64,000 nucleotides of DNA from Arthrobacter sp. efr-133-R2A-120 (GCF_030209835.1 NZ_JARVRF010000032.1:1-64000); one strand, 5' to 3'; shown: positions 40,379-50,917, counted from the stretch's first letter. The notes: a model not told the origin generated them from the sequence alone. Made by a program: numbers and translations.

Positions 40379-41683
40379 ATGACGCAGACCGTCCAGCCGA
40401 GCAGCGCCCCTTCCCTTGAGGTGCCCGCGAACGTCCCCACCGTCGTCGGGCGCCCCGCGGCACTCAAGCGCCGGGTTCCCAAATACGCGGACCTGGCGCC
40501 GCTCATGAAGTTCAAGAAGCCCGAGTTCAGCAACGCGGCGAAGCTGCGCCGCGCATCCACCATTTGGGAACTGCGGGATATGGCCAAGCGACGCACCCCC
40601 CAGGCGCCGTTCGACTACACGGACGGTGCAGCGGAGGCGGAGATCACCCTTCGCCGGGCCCGCCAGGCTTTCCAGGACATCGAGTTCCGGCCGGGGATCC
40701 TGCGCGACGTCTCCAGCATCGACCTCAGCACCGGGATCCTGGGCAAGGAATCCCGGCTTCCGTTCGGTATCGCACCCACGGGATTTACCCGCATGATGCA
40801 GTCCGAGGGTGAGTACGCGGGCTCGCAGGCGGCCGAAGCAGCGGGCATTCCGTACACGCTGTCCACGATGGGAACGGCGTCCATCGAAGACGTTGCAGCA
40901 GCGGCTCCGAATGGTCGTAACTGGTTCCAGCTGTACCTCTGGACGGACCGGGACCGTTCCCTGGAACTGATCGAGCGCGCCGCCAAGGCCGGAAACGACA
41001 CCCTCATGGTCACGGTGGACACCGCCGTCGCGGGCGCCCGGCTGCGGGACGTCCGCAACGGCATGACCATTCCGCCGGCGCTCACGGTGAAAACCGTCCT
41101 GGATGCCTCGTACCGGCCCGCCTGGTGGTTCAACTTCCTCACCCACGAGCCACTCACGTTCGCCTCGCTCTCCCGTTACACGGGTACGGTGGCAGACCTC
41201 ATCAACTCCATGTTCGATCCCACCCTGACCTTCGACGATCTCGACTGGCTGCGCGAAACCTGGAAGGGCAAGCTCGTGGTCAAGGGAATCCAGACGGTGG
41301 AAGATGCCCGCAAGGTGGTGGACCACGGCGCGGACGGCGTCGTGATCTCCAACCACGGCGGGCGCCAACTGGACCGGGCACCGATTCCGCTGCACCTCGT
41401 TCCGGAGGTCTCAGCGGCGCTGAAGGCCGACAACAGCGACGCGGCCATCATCCTGGACACGGGCATCATGAGCGGCGCCGACATCGTGGCAGCTCTGGCC
41501 CTCGGTGCCGACTTCACGTTGATCGGGCGCGCCTACCTTTACGGACTCATGGCCGGCGGGCGCGCAGGCGTGGACCGCACCATCCAGATCCTGGAAAAGG
41601 ACATGGCCCGCACGATGGCCTTGCTCGGAGTCACCAGGATTTCGGAACTCAACCCGGACCACGTTCGCCTGCTGGAGCACTAG
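40379..41683 (+). CDS. lldD: L-lactate dehydrogenase / alpha-hydroxy-acid oxidase (FMN)
   Basis: The 434-residue FMN enzyme oxidises L-lactate to pyruvate and passes electrons to quinone. It shows the family Tyr/flavin motif in '[17 protein letters not shown]', '[17 protein letters not shown]' and '[10 protein letters not shown]'. The active-site signature is '[15 protein letters not shown]' (SNHGxRQxD), and '[30 protein letters not shown]' binds FMN phosphate. GGGAG precedes ATG 40379. Paired with a FadR regulator it is very likely lactate-specific, though mandelate or glycolate use is possible. Confidence 0.92.
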   Translation: MTQTVQPSSAPSLEVPANVPTVVGRPAALKRRVPKYADLAPLMKFKKPEFSNAAKLRRASTIWELRDMAKRRTPQAPFDYTDGAAEAEITLRRARQAFQDIEFRPGILRDVSSIDLSTGILGKESRLPFGIAPTGFTRMMQSEGEYAGSQAAEAAGIPYTLSTMGTASIEDVAAAAPNGRNWFQLYLWTDRDRSLELIERAAKAGNDTLMVTVDTAVAGARLRDVRNGMTIPPALTVKTVLDASYRPAWWFNFLTHEPLTFASLSRYTGTVADLINSMFDPTLTFDDLDWLRETWKGKLVVKGIQTVEDARKVVDHGADGVVISNHGGRQLDRAPIPLHLVPEVSAALKADNSDAAIILDTGIMSGADIVAALALGADFTLIGRAYLYGLMAGGRAGVDRTIQILEKDMARTMALLGVTRISELNPDHVRLLEH

Positions 41684-41701
41684 GTCGGGCTGCCCAACTG
41701 A

Positions 41702-41749
41702 CTCGCAGTAGGTGTCGTTTTCAGCCCTGTAAACGACACCTACTGCGAG
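41702..41749. repeat. Palindromic repeat copy 5, terminator between lldD and gdhA
   Basis: CTCGCAGTAGGTGTCGTTT (41702-41720) pairs perfectly with AAACGACACCTACTGCGAG (41731-41749). The loop TCAGCCCTGT is the family loop. Compared with other copies, TTGTTGTCGTT has become TAGGTGTCGTT, with the matching change in the other arm. It lies between convergent genes. Confidence 0.85.
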
Positions 41750-41759
41750 CTAGTTGGGG

Positions 41760-43157
<1,398 letters not shown>

Positions 43158-43226
43158 TCAGACGCACGCCAGTCTCCATCCGAACCGAATAAGACCAGGC
43201 AGCCCTCAGGGCAGAGGTAAGCAAAA

Positions 43227-43256
43227 AGCGCGGCCGGGGGACGGGTCCGGCGCTTC
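43227..43256 (-). terminator. Intrinsic terminator on the minus strand
   Basis: Read on the minus strand, AAGCGCCGG pairs with CCGCGCTT around a C/G-rich loop, followed by TTTTTGC. It stands 1 bp after a TAA at 43257-43259 that ends a GC-biased minus-strand frame. This is one of the few T-run terminators in the window. Confidence 0.6.
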
Positions 43257-43519
43257 TTAGCTCAGGTCAATAATGGGCAATATGAGCCGGGAGGGGTGGA
43301 TTGCGACATGGAGGATCGTGTTGGCGGCGACCACGATGTCCCCGCGTTCATCGGTGGCGGGGGAGCGTATCTGACCCGGAGTATCCCGTCAGTCAGGATC
43401 AGCGCCGGGCCGTCAGGCTGCACATCGACCAATTTCCCGGTAGAGTCCGTATCTTTTGCTGCCGAAGAGTAATCTGCGGACTCCACGCCATAGCTCGGGA
43501 CAGCATGCTGGCTTTTCAT
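43257..43519 (-). pseudogene. Possible frameshifted gene remnant
   Basis: From about 43390 down to the TAA at 43257, one frame has strong actinobacterial codon bias. It reads 'ATDERGDIVVAANTILHVAI', then 'HPSRLILPIIDLS', and stops directly before an intrinsic terminator. No good start exists. Upstream, another frame, open from ATG 43519 ('KLVDVQPDGPALILTDGI'), seems to lead into it through a shift near 43380-43390. I do not recognise the product. The upstream frame has weaker codon bias, so it may be spurious. The 160 bp from 43098 to 43256 hold only the gdhA promoter region and the terminator. Confidence 0.3.
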
Positions 43520-43585
43520 GCAGGCCCATTTTGGACAGGAGCGGGGAGTGCATCCTCATCGCCAGTTGGAACGACCGATGCTCCT

Positions 43586-44170
43586 TTACTTCTTCCGCCC
43601 GAACTTCGGCAGGTTGGGCAGGTTCGGCAGGTTCGCCAGGAGGTCTGCAGCCTTGGTGGCGGCACGGCCAACCGTGCGGCCGATCTGCTGCGGCATGGTG
43701 TCGTCGATTCCCGCGACGGCAGCAACAGCTCCGGTGGCGGGAACGGCTTCAGTCGAGCGCTCGACGTCGGTGCTCGCCAGAGAAGCGACGAGCGGCTCGC
43801 CGTCGGGCTGCGTGAGCTGCTTATTCGCAGCGCCTGCGCCCTGCTGGCCTGCCGAACGTGGCCGGGGGTTACGGGCCGGGGTGGCGGCCTCGACCGCTGG
43901 CTTGGCGGGTCCGACGTCGAACGTCTCCAGCCAGCTGGCAACGCCGGCGAGCGGCTTGGGGTTCAACGCGTAATAGCGTTTCTGTCCTTGCGCGCGCATG
44001 CTGACGAGATCCGCTTCGCGGAGCACCTTCAAATGCTTTGAGATGGTGGGCTGGCTCGCTGCGAGCTCCTCCACCAGTTCCCCCACAGCCTTATCCCCAG
44101 AGCGGAGGGAAACCAGAATGTCACGCCGGGTTGCCTCAGCAATGACGGCAAATACGTCGTCAGTCACCAT
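43586..44170 (-). CDS. ArsR family regulator with long low-complexity tail
   Basis: Residues about 1-85 of 194 are an ArsR winged HTH: 'VFAVIAEATRRDILVSLRSGDKAVGELVEEL', 'ASQPTISKHLKVLREADLVSMRAQGQKRYYAL'. No metal-binding Cys pair is seen. The remaining ~110 residues are Ala/Pro/Thr-rich and end in a helix and the repeat 'NLPNLPNLPKFGRKK'. ATG 44170 lies behind GGGAGG, with the GTG three nt later as an alternative. It is downstream of acuC on the same strand. The tail is unusual for the family. Confidence 0.85.
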   Translation of the reverse strand: MVTDDVFAVIAEATRRDILVSLRSGDKAVGELVEELAASQPTISKHLKVLREADLVSMRAQGQKRYYALNPKPLAGVASWLETFDVGPAKPAVEAATPARNPRPRSAGQQGAGAANKQLTQPDGEPLVASLASTDVERSTEAVPATGAVAAVAGIDDTMPQQIGRTVGRAATKAADLLANLPNLPNLPKFGRKK

Positions 44171-44267
44171 GCCTCCCACCCTAGCGACATATACGCCAAA
44201 AGGCATCAACTATTTCGCATATGCGCGCGGCGTTGACCGAGCCTTGGGCCAGCCGGCCGAGCAGCCA

Positions 44268-45479
44268 TCAGTCGAACCAAGGATCCAGCCCGTAAAGCGG
44301 GAAGATTTCCTTGCGGGTGGCGATGATGGTGCGGTCCACGGCGTCGGCGGGATCATAGCCGATCTCCCACGAACGCCACCATGTGTCCGCGCCGTCGCCC
44401 ATGAGTTCCGGCACCGACTCTCCGTACTTTTCCCTGACATAGCTCCGGAAAGCCTCCGGGACCGGAGCCGTCAGCTGGACGGGATGTTGGGCCACGATGC
44501 CTATCAAATGACTCCACGTGCGCGGTACCACGCCCGTAATGTCGTAGCCCCCTCCCCCGGTGGCGATCCAACGGTTTTCGCAGAACCTGGCAGCGAGGCC
44601 CGCGACGGCGGTGCCCGCCTCGCGTTGGCCGTCCACGCTGAGGTTGAGGTGCGTGAGGGGATCGACTTTGTGGGAGTCGCAGCCATGCTGGCTCACGATG
44701 ACTTCCGGTTCAAAGGCCTGCACGAGTTGCGGTACCACGGCATGGAAGGCGCGCAACCACCCGGCGTCCCCCGTCCAAGCAGGCAACGCCACGTTGACGG
44801 CCGTGCCCAGGGCGTCCCGGCCGCCGATCTCGTTGGCGAATCCCGTTCCGGGGAACAGCGAGAGCCCGCTTTCGTGCAGGGAAATCGTCAGTACCCTGGG
44901 GTCGTTCCAGAAGATGCTCTGGGTGCCGTCGCCGTGGTGGGCATCGACGTCGATGTACGCGACCCGCCGCACACCGCCGTCGAGCAGCCTCTGCACGGCG
45001 AGTGCGGCGTCGTTATAGATGCAGAAGCCGCTGGCCCGCTCGCGGGAGGCATGATGCAGGCCGCCGCCGAAGTTGACGGCCCGGACCGCGGTCCCGGACA
45101 GGATCGCCTCGGCCCCGAGCAGCGAACCACCAGCAAGCCGGGCGCTGGCTTCGTGCATCCCGGCAAAAGCCGGATCATCTTCGGTGCCGAGCCCGCGTTC
45201 CGGGTCCGGCGTCGTCGGGTCTTCGCTTGCACGCCGCACCGCGGAGACATATTCGGCGCTGTGCACTGCCAGGAGTTCAACGTCGGACGCCACCTCGGGC
45301 GCTTGGACCGAGACGTGTTTCAAATCAAACAGTCCGAGCGCCGCGGCGAGCCTGGCCGTCAGCTCAAGCCGGGCGGGGGCCATCGGATGCGAGGGACCGA
45401 AATTGTATGCGGTCATGGCGGGATCCCACGCCACCGTCGTTGGCAGCGCGGACGGACGGAGGCCTGCCCAGGAAGTCAT
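44268..45479 (-). CDS. acuC: Acetoin utilization protein AcuC (class I/II deacetylase fold)
   Basis: The 403-residue zinc-dependent deacetylase, in the histone deacetylase superfamily, probably removes acetyl groups from acetyl-CoA synthetase or other proteins. It shows 'FGPSHPMAPARLELT', 'NFGGGLHHASRERASGFCIYND' (catalytic His pair), 'YIDVDAHHGDGTQSIFW' (Zn-binding Asp/His) and 'ISLHESGLSLFPGTG'. The start MTSWAG at 45479 keeps the conserved 'TVAWDPAM' strand. An upstream extension to 45635 overlaps the potassium-transporter gene and is rejected. Confidence 0.92.
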   Translation of the reverse strand: MTSWAGLRPSALPTTVAWDPAMTAYNFGPSHPMAPARLELTARLAAALGLFDLKHVSVQAPEVASDVELLAVHSAEYVSAVRRASEDPTTPDPERGLGTEDDPAFAGMHEASARLAGGSLLGAEAILSGTAVRAVNFGGGLHHASRERASGFCIYNDAALAVQRLLDGGVRRVAYIDVDAHHGDGTQSIFWNDPRVLTISLHESGLSLFPGTGFANEIGGRDALGTAVNVALPAWTGDAGWLRAFHAVVPQLVQAFEPEVIVSQHGCDSHKVDPLTHLNLSVDGQREAGTAVAGLAARFCENRWIATGGGGYDITGVVPRTWSHLIGIVAQHPVQLTAPVPEAFRSYVREKYGESVPELMGDGADTWWRSWEIGYDPADAVDRTIIATRKEIFPLYGLDPWFD

Positions 45480-45590
45480 CAATGACAGGCTACCCGAGCG
45501 GCGGAACCCACCTGCCCCGTTACGGCGGGCGATTAGTGGTTTACTACTCAAGAAAGCAGAATCAATCGACCAGAAGCGAACAGCACTGCC

Positions 45591-47024
45591 ATGACTCAGA
45601 GCCAGTCGAGGTCCCGAGACCCGGCCAGCTGGCAAACCGTCCAGCCGGAGCGGGGAGGCCTGTGGATTTTCACGGGCATCCGCGACTTCATCGACAACAT
45701 CGCCAACTCCTCACCGGCCCGATTGGCGCTGACGGCGTACGTCTTCGCGATTATCTTGTTCACCGGTCTGCTTTCCCTGCCAGCGGCATCGGCCGACGGT
45801 GCGGTCACTCCCATCCACCAAGCCCTGTTCACCGCTGTCTCCAGCGTTTGTGTGACCGGTTTGACGGTTGTGTCGACGGCGACGCACTGGACCTTTTTCG
45901 GACAGCTCGTAATTCTCGTGGGCATCTTCGTGGGTGGATTGGGAACCCTGACACTCGCATCCCTCCTGGCGCTCATGGTCAGCAAACGGCTGGGAGTGAG
46001 GGGCAAGCTCATTGCCCAAGAGGCCATGAACAACGCCGGGCGCTTGGGCGAAGTGGGTACATTGTTGCGGATCGTCATCTCGACGTCCGTGACCATCGAG
46101 GCCATACTGGCCATCGCAATGATTCCCCGGTTCCTGACGCTCGGCGAGGACTTCTGGCAGGCCGTCTGGCACGGGATCTTCTACTCGATCTCCTCCTTCA
46201 ACAATGCCGGTTTCACGCCGCATTCCGACGGAATCGTTCCGTACGAAACGGACCTGTGGATTCTTGTGCCGCTCATGCTTGGCGTGTTCCTCGGGAGCCT
46301 CGGCTTCCCGGTGATGCTGGTGCTCAGGCGGCACGGCCTCAATTGGAGGAAGTGGAGCCTCCACACCAAGCTGACCATCCAGGTTTCCGTGATCCTCCTC
46401 ATTGCCGGCGCAGTCCTCTGGGCCTTGATGGAGTGGGACAACACCAACACCATCGCCAACATGAGCGTCGGTGACAAGATCACGCATTCGATTTTCGCCT
46501 CGGTCATGACGCGCTCCGGTGGCTTCAACCTGGTCGACCAGGGCCATATGGATTCCACCACGAGGCTGCTGTCGGACGCGCTCATGTTCGCCGGCGGCGG
46601 TTCGGCGTCAACGGCGGGCGGCATCAAGGTGACCACCATCGCGGTCATGTTCCTCGCCATCGTGGCTGAGGCCCGGGGCGACGACGACGTCAAGGTCTAC
46701 GGCCGCACGATCCCCGAAGGCACCATGCGGGTAGCCATCTCAGTGATCGTCGCTGGTGCCACCTTGGTATGCGCATCAGCATTCTTGCTGTTGGCCATCA
46801 GCGGCGCCAGCCTGGACCGGGTACTCTTCGAAACCATTTCAGCCTTTGCAACCGTGGGCCTCAGCACGAACCTCAGTGCCGAACTGCCGCCGTCGGGGGT
46901 CTACGTCCTCGCCGCCCTCATGTTCGCCGGCCGTATCGGCACCATAACCCTTGCCTCCGCCCTGGCCCTCCGCCAGCGCAGGCAGCTATTCCATTACCCG
47001 GAAGAGAGGCCGATCATTGGCTAA
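45591..47024 (+). CDS. TrkH/KtrB-type potassium uptake channel subunit
   Basis: The 477-residue membrane subunit of a K+ uptake system has the four-fold M1-P-M2 architecture. Selectivity-loop signatures include 'SSVCVTGLTVVST', 'SSFNNAGFTPHSDG', 'RSGGFNLVD' and 'STAGGIKVTTIAVMF'. The length fits KtrB rather than the larger TrkH. Its end overlaps the start of the regulatory subunit by 8 bp, so the two are co-translated. Divergent from acuC. Confidence 0.93.
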   Translation: MTQSQSRSRDPASWQTVQPERGGLWIFTGIRDFIDNIANSSPARLALTAYVFAIILFTGLLSLPAASADGAVTPIHQALFTAVSSVCVTGLTVVSTATHWTFFGQLVILVGIFVGGLGTLTLASLLALMVSKRLGVRGKLIAQEAMNNAGRLGEVGTLLRIVISTSVTIEAILAIAMIPRFLTLGEDFWQAVWHGIFYSISSFNNAGFTPHSDGIVPYETDLWILVPLMLGVFLGSLGFPVMLVLRRHGLNWRKWSLHTKLTIQVSVILLIAGAVLWALMEWDNTNTIANMSVGDKITHSIFASVMTRSGGFNLVDQGHMDSTTRLLSDALMFAGGGSASTAGGIKVTTIAVMFLAIVAEARGDDDVKVYGRTIPEGTMRVAISVIVAGATLVCASAFLLLAISGASLDRVLFETISAFATVGLSTNLSAELPPSGVYVLAALMFAGRIGTITLASALALRQRRQLFHYPEERPIIG

Positions 47025-47703
47025 TTCAACAGGCGCCCCCAACCGGCCGGCGCACAACGCGCCCGTGCTGGTGATCGGCTTGGGCCGATTCGGTGCAGCC
47101 ACCGCCGAGCAGCTCGTCAAACAGGGACGCGAAGTCCTGGCCATCGAGCGGGACCGCACCCTCGTGCAGAATTGGGCTTCCGTGCTGACCCACGTCGTCG
47201 AGGCGGACGCCACCAACATCGATGCCCTCCGCCAGCTCGGCGCGCAGGAATTCAGTTCCGCCGTCGTAGGCGTCGGAACGTCGATCGAGTCTTCGGTGCT
47301 CATTACGGTGAACCTCGTGGATCTGGGCATCGAACACCTCTGGGTGAAAGCGATCACTGCTTCGCACGGCAAGATCCTCACGCGCATCGGCGCCAACCAC
47401 GTCATCTACCCCGAAGCCGACGCCGGAGTCCGCGCTGCGCACCTGGTCTCCGGGCGCATGCTGGACTTCATTGAGTTCGACGACGATTTCGCCATCGTGA
47501 AAATGTACCCGCCCAAGGAAACCGTGGGCTTCACGCTGGACGAGTCAAAGGTCCGTTCCAAATACGGAGTGACCATTGTCGGCGTGAAATCCCCGGGCGA
47601 AGACTTCACCTATGCCCGGCCCGACACGAAGGTTTCCGGCCGCGACATGCTGATTGTGTCCGGGCACGTGGACCTGCTGGAACGGTTCGCGGCGCGGCCG
47701 TAG
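47017..47703 (+). CDS. TrkA/KtrA-type regulatory subunit (RCK domains)
   Basis: The 228-residue cytosolic subunit gates the KtrB channel. The RCK_N Rossmann motif is 'VLVIGLGRFGAATAEQLVKQGREVLAIERD', with the acidic nucleotide-binding residue. A C-terminal RCK_C (TrkA_C) domain includes 'MLIVSGHVDLLERFA'. The only start matching the family is TTG 47017, behind GAGAGG, overlapping the channel gene. No known c-di-AMP riboswitch is visible upstream of the pair. Confidence 0.93.
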   Translation: MANSTGAPNRPAHNAPVLVIGLGRFGAATAEQLVKQGREVLAIERDRTLVQNWASVLTHVVEADATNIDALRQLGAQEFSSAVVGVGTSIESSVLITVNLVDLGIEHLWVKAITASHGKILTRIGANHVIYPEADAGVRAAHLVSGRMLDFIEFDDDFAIVKMYPPKETVGFTLDESKVRSKYGVTIVGVKSPGEDFTYARPDTKVSGRDMLIVSGHVDLLERFAARP

Positions 47704-47741
47704 CTGCAGTGCGAATGGAGCCGTAGCCTCGCCGGGAGGGA

Positions 47742-48572
47742 CTAAGCGAGCTGCTGCGTGATTTCCGCCGCCCGGGCCGCTGCGGCGCGGGCTCCGTCGG
47801 CGATGATCGCGGGTATCCCGCCGTCGTTGAACGCCGCGATGGCGCGTTCCGTGGTGCCGTTGGGGCTGGTCACGGCGATGCGCAGGGCGGTCGGGTCCGC
47901 TCCCGGCTCGGCAAGCATGAACCCGGCGCCTGCCACGGTTTCGCGTGAAATCATGAGGGAGAGCTCAGGATCCAGGCCAAGTTCGACGCCGGCGGCCGCC
48001 ATGGCCTCGGCAAGGTAGAACGCGTACGCAGGGCCCGAGCCGCTGATGGCGGACAGGGCATCCACCTGTTCCTCGGGGATTTCCACGACGGTTCCTGCCG
48101 CGGCGAGGATGTCCTTGGCCTGCTGGAGCTGCGCTGGAGTGCAGTTGGTTCCGGGCGAAACGGAGACTACCCCGCGTCCCAGCTTGGCGGGCGTATTGGG
48201 CATCGTGCGGATGACCGGCTGGCCCGCCGGCAGGGCAGCTTCCAGCTGGGCGATGGACACGGCCGCGGCAACGCTGATCACAATGGTGTTCTTGGCCAGC
48301 GATGGGGAGATTTCACGGGCGAGATCAGCGATGCCCACAGGCTTGACACCCAGGATGACAACCGAAGCGCCCTTCGTAGCCAGCTTGTTGTTGTCTGGTT
48401 CCTCGGCTCCGGCGATGGTCATGACATGGTGGCGCTCAGCCAGTTCGGCGGCGCGTTCTGCGCGGCGGACGGTGGCGACGACGTCCGAAGGATCCATTCC
48501 GGCGGCAAGCAAACCACCCAGAATGGCCTCGTTCATGGACCCACAGCCAAGGAATGCGATTCGGTTGCTCAT
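47742..48572 (-). CDS. proC: Pyrroline-5-carboxylate reductase
   Basis: ProC reduces pyrroline-5-carboxylate to proline. The 276-residue enzyme has the Rossmann start 'RIAFLGCGSMNEAILGGLLAAG', 'VVILGVKPVGIADLAREI' and 'VIRTMPNTPAKLGRGVVSVS'. The C-terminal proC signature is 'SAISGSGPAYAFYLAEAMAAAGVELGL'. ATG 48572 is chosen by alignment with the family. Neighbours such as the TIM-barrel and Ppx/GppA genes reproduce the mycobacterial proC surroundings. Confidence 0.95.
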   Translation of the reverse strand: MSNRIAFLGCGSMNEAILGGLLAAGMDPSDVVATVRRAERAAELAERHHVMTIAGAEEPDNNKLATKGASVVILGVKPVGIADLAREISPSLAKNTIVISVAAAVSIAQLEAALPAGQPVIRTMPNTPAKLGRGVVSVSPGTNCTPAQLQQAKDILAAAGTVVEIPEEQVDALSAISGSGPAYAFYLAEAMAAAGVELGLDPELSLMISRETVAGAGFMLAEPGADPTALRIAVTSPNGTTERAIAAFNDGGIPAIIADGARAAAARAAEITQQLA

Positions 48573-48726
48573 GGGTCCATGATGCCAGTTCAGCCGCGCC
48601 GCTGCAGAACCAATTGCAGGACTCTCGGGGAGCCAGGATTCCCAGCTAGTTCCCAAGGTTATTGCAGGCTGCACCCAATATCGCTCCGTAACTTAGTAAT
48701 TACCTCATTGAGGGTGCGAGTGATGA

Positions 48727-48807
48727 GGCGGGCATGGGGATGTCCGCCACAAGCACCGGTGGTCGAACGGGTTTCCCCCCATTTTCCCGTATCGACCGCC
48801 GGTGCTT
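48727..48807 (+). other. Structured intergenic element with two hairpins
   Basis: The 371 bp between proC and the next minus-strand gene hold no gene but two stacked hairpins. The first is GGCGGGCAT-GGGG-ATGTCCGCC (48727-48748). The second is about 20 bp long, AAGCACCGG and GGTCGA with TCGACC and CCGGTGCTT (48751-48807), with a loop TTTCCCCCCATTTT. On the plus strand TTTCGCGTTT follows. It could be a terminator of the gene at 48944 or a plus-strand small RNA; the sequence does not decide. One C6 loop recalls 6C RNA, but the second expected C6 loop is absent. Confidence 0.5.
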
Positions 48808-48943
48808 TCGCGTTTAAGGAACGAAGCCGCGGATACGACGGAGACCGGCCGCAACGCGTGCGGCGGCGGAACCGGCCACGCGGTGCAAGCGGCCACGGCG
48901 CGCCCCAGCCGCCCGTCGTCGGGGTCCCGAATCCCCGGGAACC

Positions 48944-49780
48944 CTAGATCTCGAAGGCTCCCACGAGCGGCGCCCCCAAATGCTGGCGCGCGAAGCGCAG
49001 TGTCTCGGCGAGCCACTCCTCGCGTTCACCGGCAGCTTTGGCCTTGCGCGTGGAAATCTCGGCAACCACGGTGCCTTCGAATCCGTTCGATGCGAGATAC
49101 TGCAGTGCCTCGGCGCACTGCTGGGTCCCATAACCGGGGATCAAGTGCTCGTCCTTGCCCGAGCCCGAACCGTCCGTGAGGTGGACGTGGCGGAGCTTGC
49201 TCCCGAGCGCCCGGATCGCCTCAAGGCTGTTGGCACCCGCTGTGGCGGCGTGCGAGAAGTCCCACGTGACGTCGTCGTAATCCTGGCCCATCGGGTCCCA
49301 GTGCGGAAGGTAAGCGAGCGCCTCCCGGCCGCGCACACGCCACGGGTACATGTTCTCTACCGCGATATGAACCTGGTACATCGCCGCGATCTCGCGCACG
49401 CCGGCAGCGAAGTTCTCCGCATAGTTCGACTGCCACCGGAACGGCGGGTGGACCACCACAGTGTTGCAGCCGACTTCGCGCGCCATCTGGCAAGACATCT
49501 CGATCTTGTTCCACGCCGGACCCCAAACCTGCTGGGTCAGCAGCAGGGTGGGCGCGTGGATGGAGACGATCTGCTGCTCGTATCGATGGCTTAGCTGGAT
49601 GAGTGCATCCGGGTTCTGGCTGGTGGCGTTGTTGGTCACCATCACCTCGACACCGTCGTACCCCAGGTCCTGGGCCACGGCAAAGGCGTCGTGGACACTG
49701 AGCGGATAGACAGAAGCGCTGGATAGCGCCACCGGGATCCTCGGCGTGTCTTCTTCGGAGTGCTCGACGTCGGTACTCAT
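48944..49780 (-). CDS. Sugar phosphate isomerase/epimerase-type TIM-barrel protein
   Basis: The 278-residue protein has the xylose isomerase-like barrel (AP_endonuc_2): 'VYPLSVHDAFAVAQDLGYDGVEVMVT', 'GCNTVVVHPPF', 'VHIAVENMYPW', 'DVTWDFSHAATAG' and 'HVHLTDGSGSGKDEHLIPGYG'. These give the metal-binding Glu, Asp and His residues. It resembles the conserved mycobacterial protein Rv0498, of unknown substrate. ATG 49780 is chosen. It lies 1 bp after the Ppx/GppA stop. Confidence 0.88.
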   Translation of the reverse strand: MSTDVEHSEEDTPRIPVALSSASVYPLSVHDAFAVAQDLGYDGVEVMVTNNATSQNPDALIQLSHRYEQQIVSIHAPTLLLTQQVWGPAWNKIEMSCQMAREVGCNTVVVHPPFRWQSNYAENFAAGVREIAAMYQVHIAVENMYPWRVRGREALAYLPHWDPMGQDYDDVTWDFSHAATAGANSLEAIRALGSKLRHVHLTDGSGSGKDEHLIPGYGTQQCAEALQYLASNGFEGTVVAEISTRKAKAAGEREEWLAETLRFARQHLGAPLVGAFEI

Positions 49781-49781
49781 G

Positions 49782-50846
49782 TTAGTTGGCCTGCCTCCCG
49801 GCGGTGGGGATCGGTATAGATACTGCCGCGGGCGCGGCCGTTCCGGTGTTGGCGCCCAGGCGTGGCACCGGGACCGCGCCGCCGAGCCCGACATGCGGGG
49901 CCGGGGCCAGCGGGCCATCGAAGATCAGCTGGTCGAGTCGGCGCAGGATCAATCCCTCGCGCAGGGCCCAAGGGCAGATCTCCATGGTGGGAAACTCGAA
50001 CATCTCCAATGCGGCCTCGGCCACGAGGGCTCCTGCGAGGATTTGCGCCGCCCGTGCATCGGACACGCCAGGGAGATACAGCCTGTCCTCGACGGTCATG
50101 GCCGAGATCCGCTGCGCCCAGAGGCCCAAGTCCGTGGCGTGGAGTTCGCGCTTGACGTATGGACCGGCGCCGCTGGGGGCCGCGCCTGCGATGCGTGCAA
50201 GCGAACGGAAGGTTTTGGAGGTTCCGGCCACCAGGTTGGCCCGGCCCAATTGCTTGAACTCGCGCACGACGGGCTTGAGTGTGTGGCGGATGTACTTACG
50301 CAGCTCTTTGACGCTCTTGGCCGTGGGCGGGTCATTGTGGAGCCAGTCCCTCGTCAAGCGGCTCGCTCCAAGCGGCACTGAGACCGCGAGCTCGGGCAGT
50401 TCGTCCTGGCCAAACGCCATTTCGAAGGAGCCGCCGCCGATGTCCAGGTCCAGGATCGGACCGGCGCCCCAGCCGTACCAGCGTCGAACCGCGAAGAACG
50501 TCATGGAAGCTTCTTCGCTGCCTGTCAGTTCCTGCAGGGTCACGGTGGTCTCGTGCTTCACCCGGGCAAGGACCTCGACGCCGTTGGTCGCTTCGCGGAT
50601 GGCCGAGGTACAAAAAGCCAGGAGATCCTCGGCTTTGTGGCGGGCTGCGAACTCCCACGCTTCGAGGACGAATTCGATCAGCTCGTGTTGCCCGGCGTCG
50701 TTGATGTTACCGTCGGCGTCCAGGAACTGAACCAGCGAAAGTGGTCGCTTGTGGGAGGCAAACGCGACCGGGCGTGCGCCCGGATGCGCGTCCACCAAAA
50801 GCAAATGGACGGTGTTGGAACCGATGTCTAGGACGCCAAGACGCAT
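49782..50846 (-). CDS. Ppx/GppA family phosphatase
   Basis: The 354-residue protein is an actin-fold exopolyphosphatase or guanosine pentaphosphatase. 'RLGVLDIGSNTVHLLLVDA' is the first phosphate loop, 'AFCTSAIREATNG' follows, and 'LDIGGGSFEMAFG' is the second loop. 'RFVAGTSKTFRSLARIAG'-type residues are also present. The length fits the short mycobacterial forms (Rv0496-like). It is the first gene of a pair with the TIM-barrel protein. It probably links polyphosphate or (p)ppGpp levels to stress. Confidence 0.92.
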   Translation of the reverse strand: MRLGVLDIGSNTVHLLLVDAHPGARPVAFASHKRPLSLVQFLDADGNINDAGQHELIEFVLEAWEFAARHKAEDLLAFCTSAIREATNGVEVLARVKHETTVTLQELTGSEEASMTFFAVRRWYGWGAGPILDLDIGGGSFEMAFGQDELPELAVSVPLGASRLTRDWLHNDPPTAKSVKELRKYIRHTLKPVVREFKQLGRANLVAGTSKTFRSLARIAGAAPSGAGPYVKRELHATDLGLWAQRISAMTVEDRLYLPGVSDARAAQILAGALVAEAALEMFEFPTMEICPWALREGLILRRLDQLIFDGPLAPAPHVGLGGAVPVPRLGANTGTAAPAAVSIPIPTAGRQAN

Positions 50847-50917
50847 TCTGCCATTATTCCCCGATTCGAAGCGTGTGAAGCAAGTACGACTGCCGATTCG
50901 TGCCGGCTGCCGGTCAA

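Noticed and set aside
43998..45485. 495-residue plus-strand frame opposite acuC
   Set aside because: AcuC on the minus strand has all deacetylase metal-site motifs; the plus frame is its complement.
46951..47016. Upstream start for the KtrA-like gene
   Set aside because: It would overlap the channel gene by 74 bp with a non-conserved sequence. TTG 47017 has a GAGAGG site and the usual start before the Rossmann strand.
48727..48807. 6C small RNA
   Set aside because: Only one loop has six C; the family needs two C-rich loops on the same strand.
48802..49179. 125-residue plus-strand frame after the double hairpin
   Set aside because: It overlaps the end of the TIM-barrel gene on the other strand, has no ribosome site, and its composition is that of a shadow frame.
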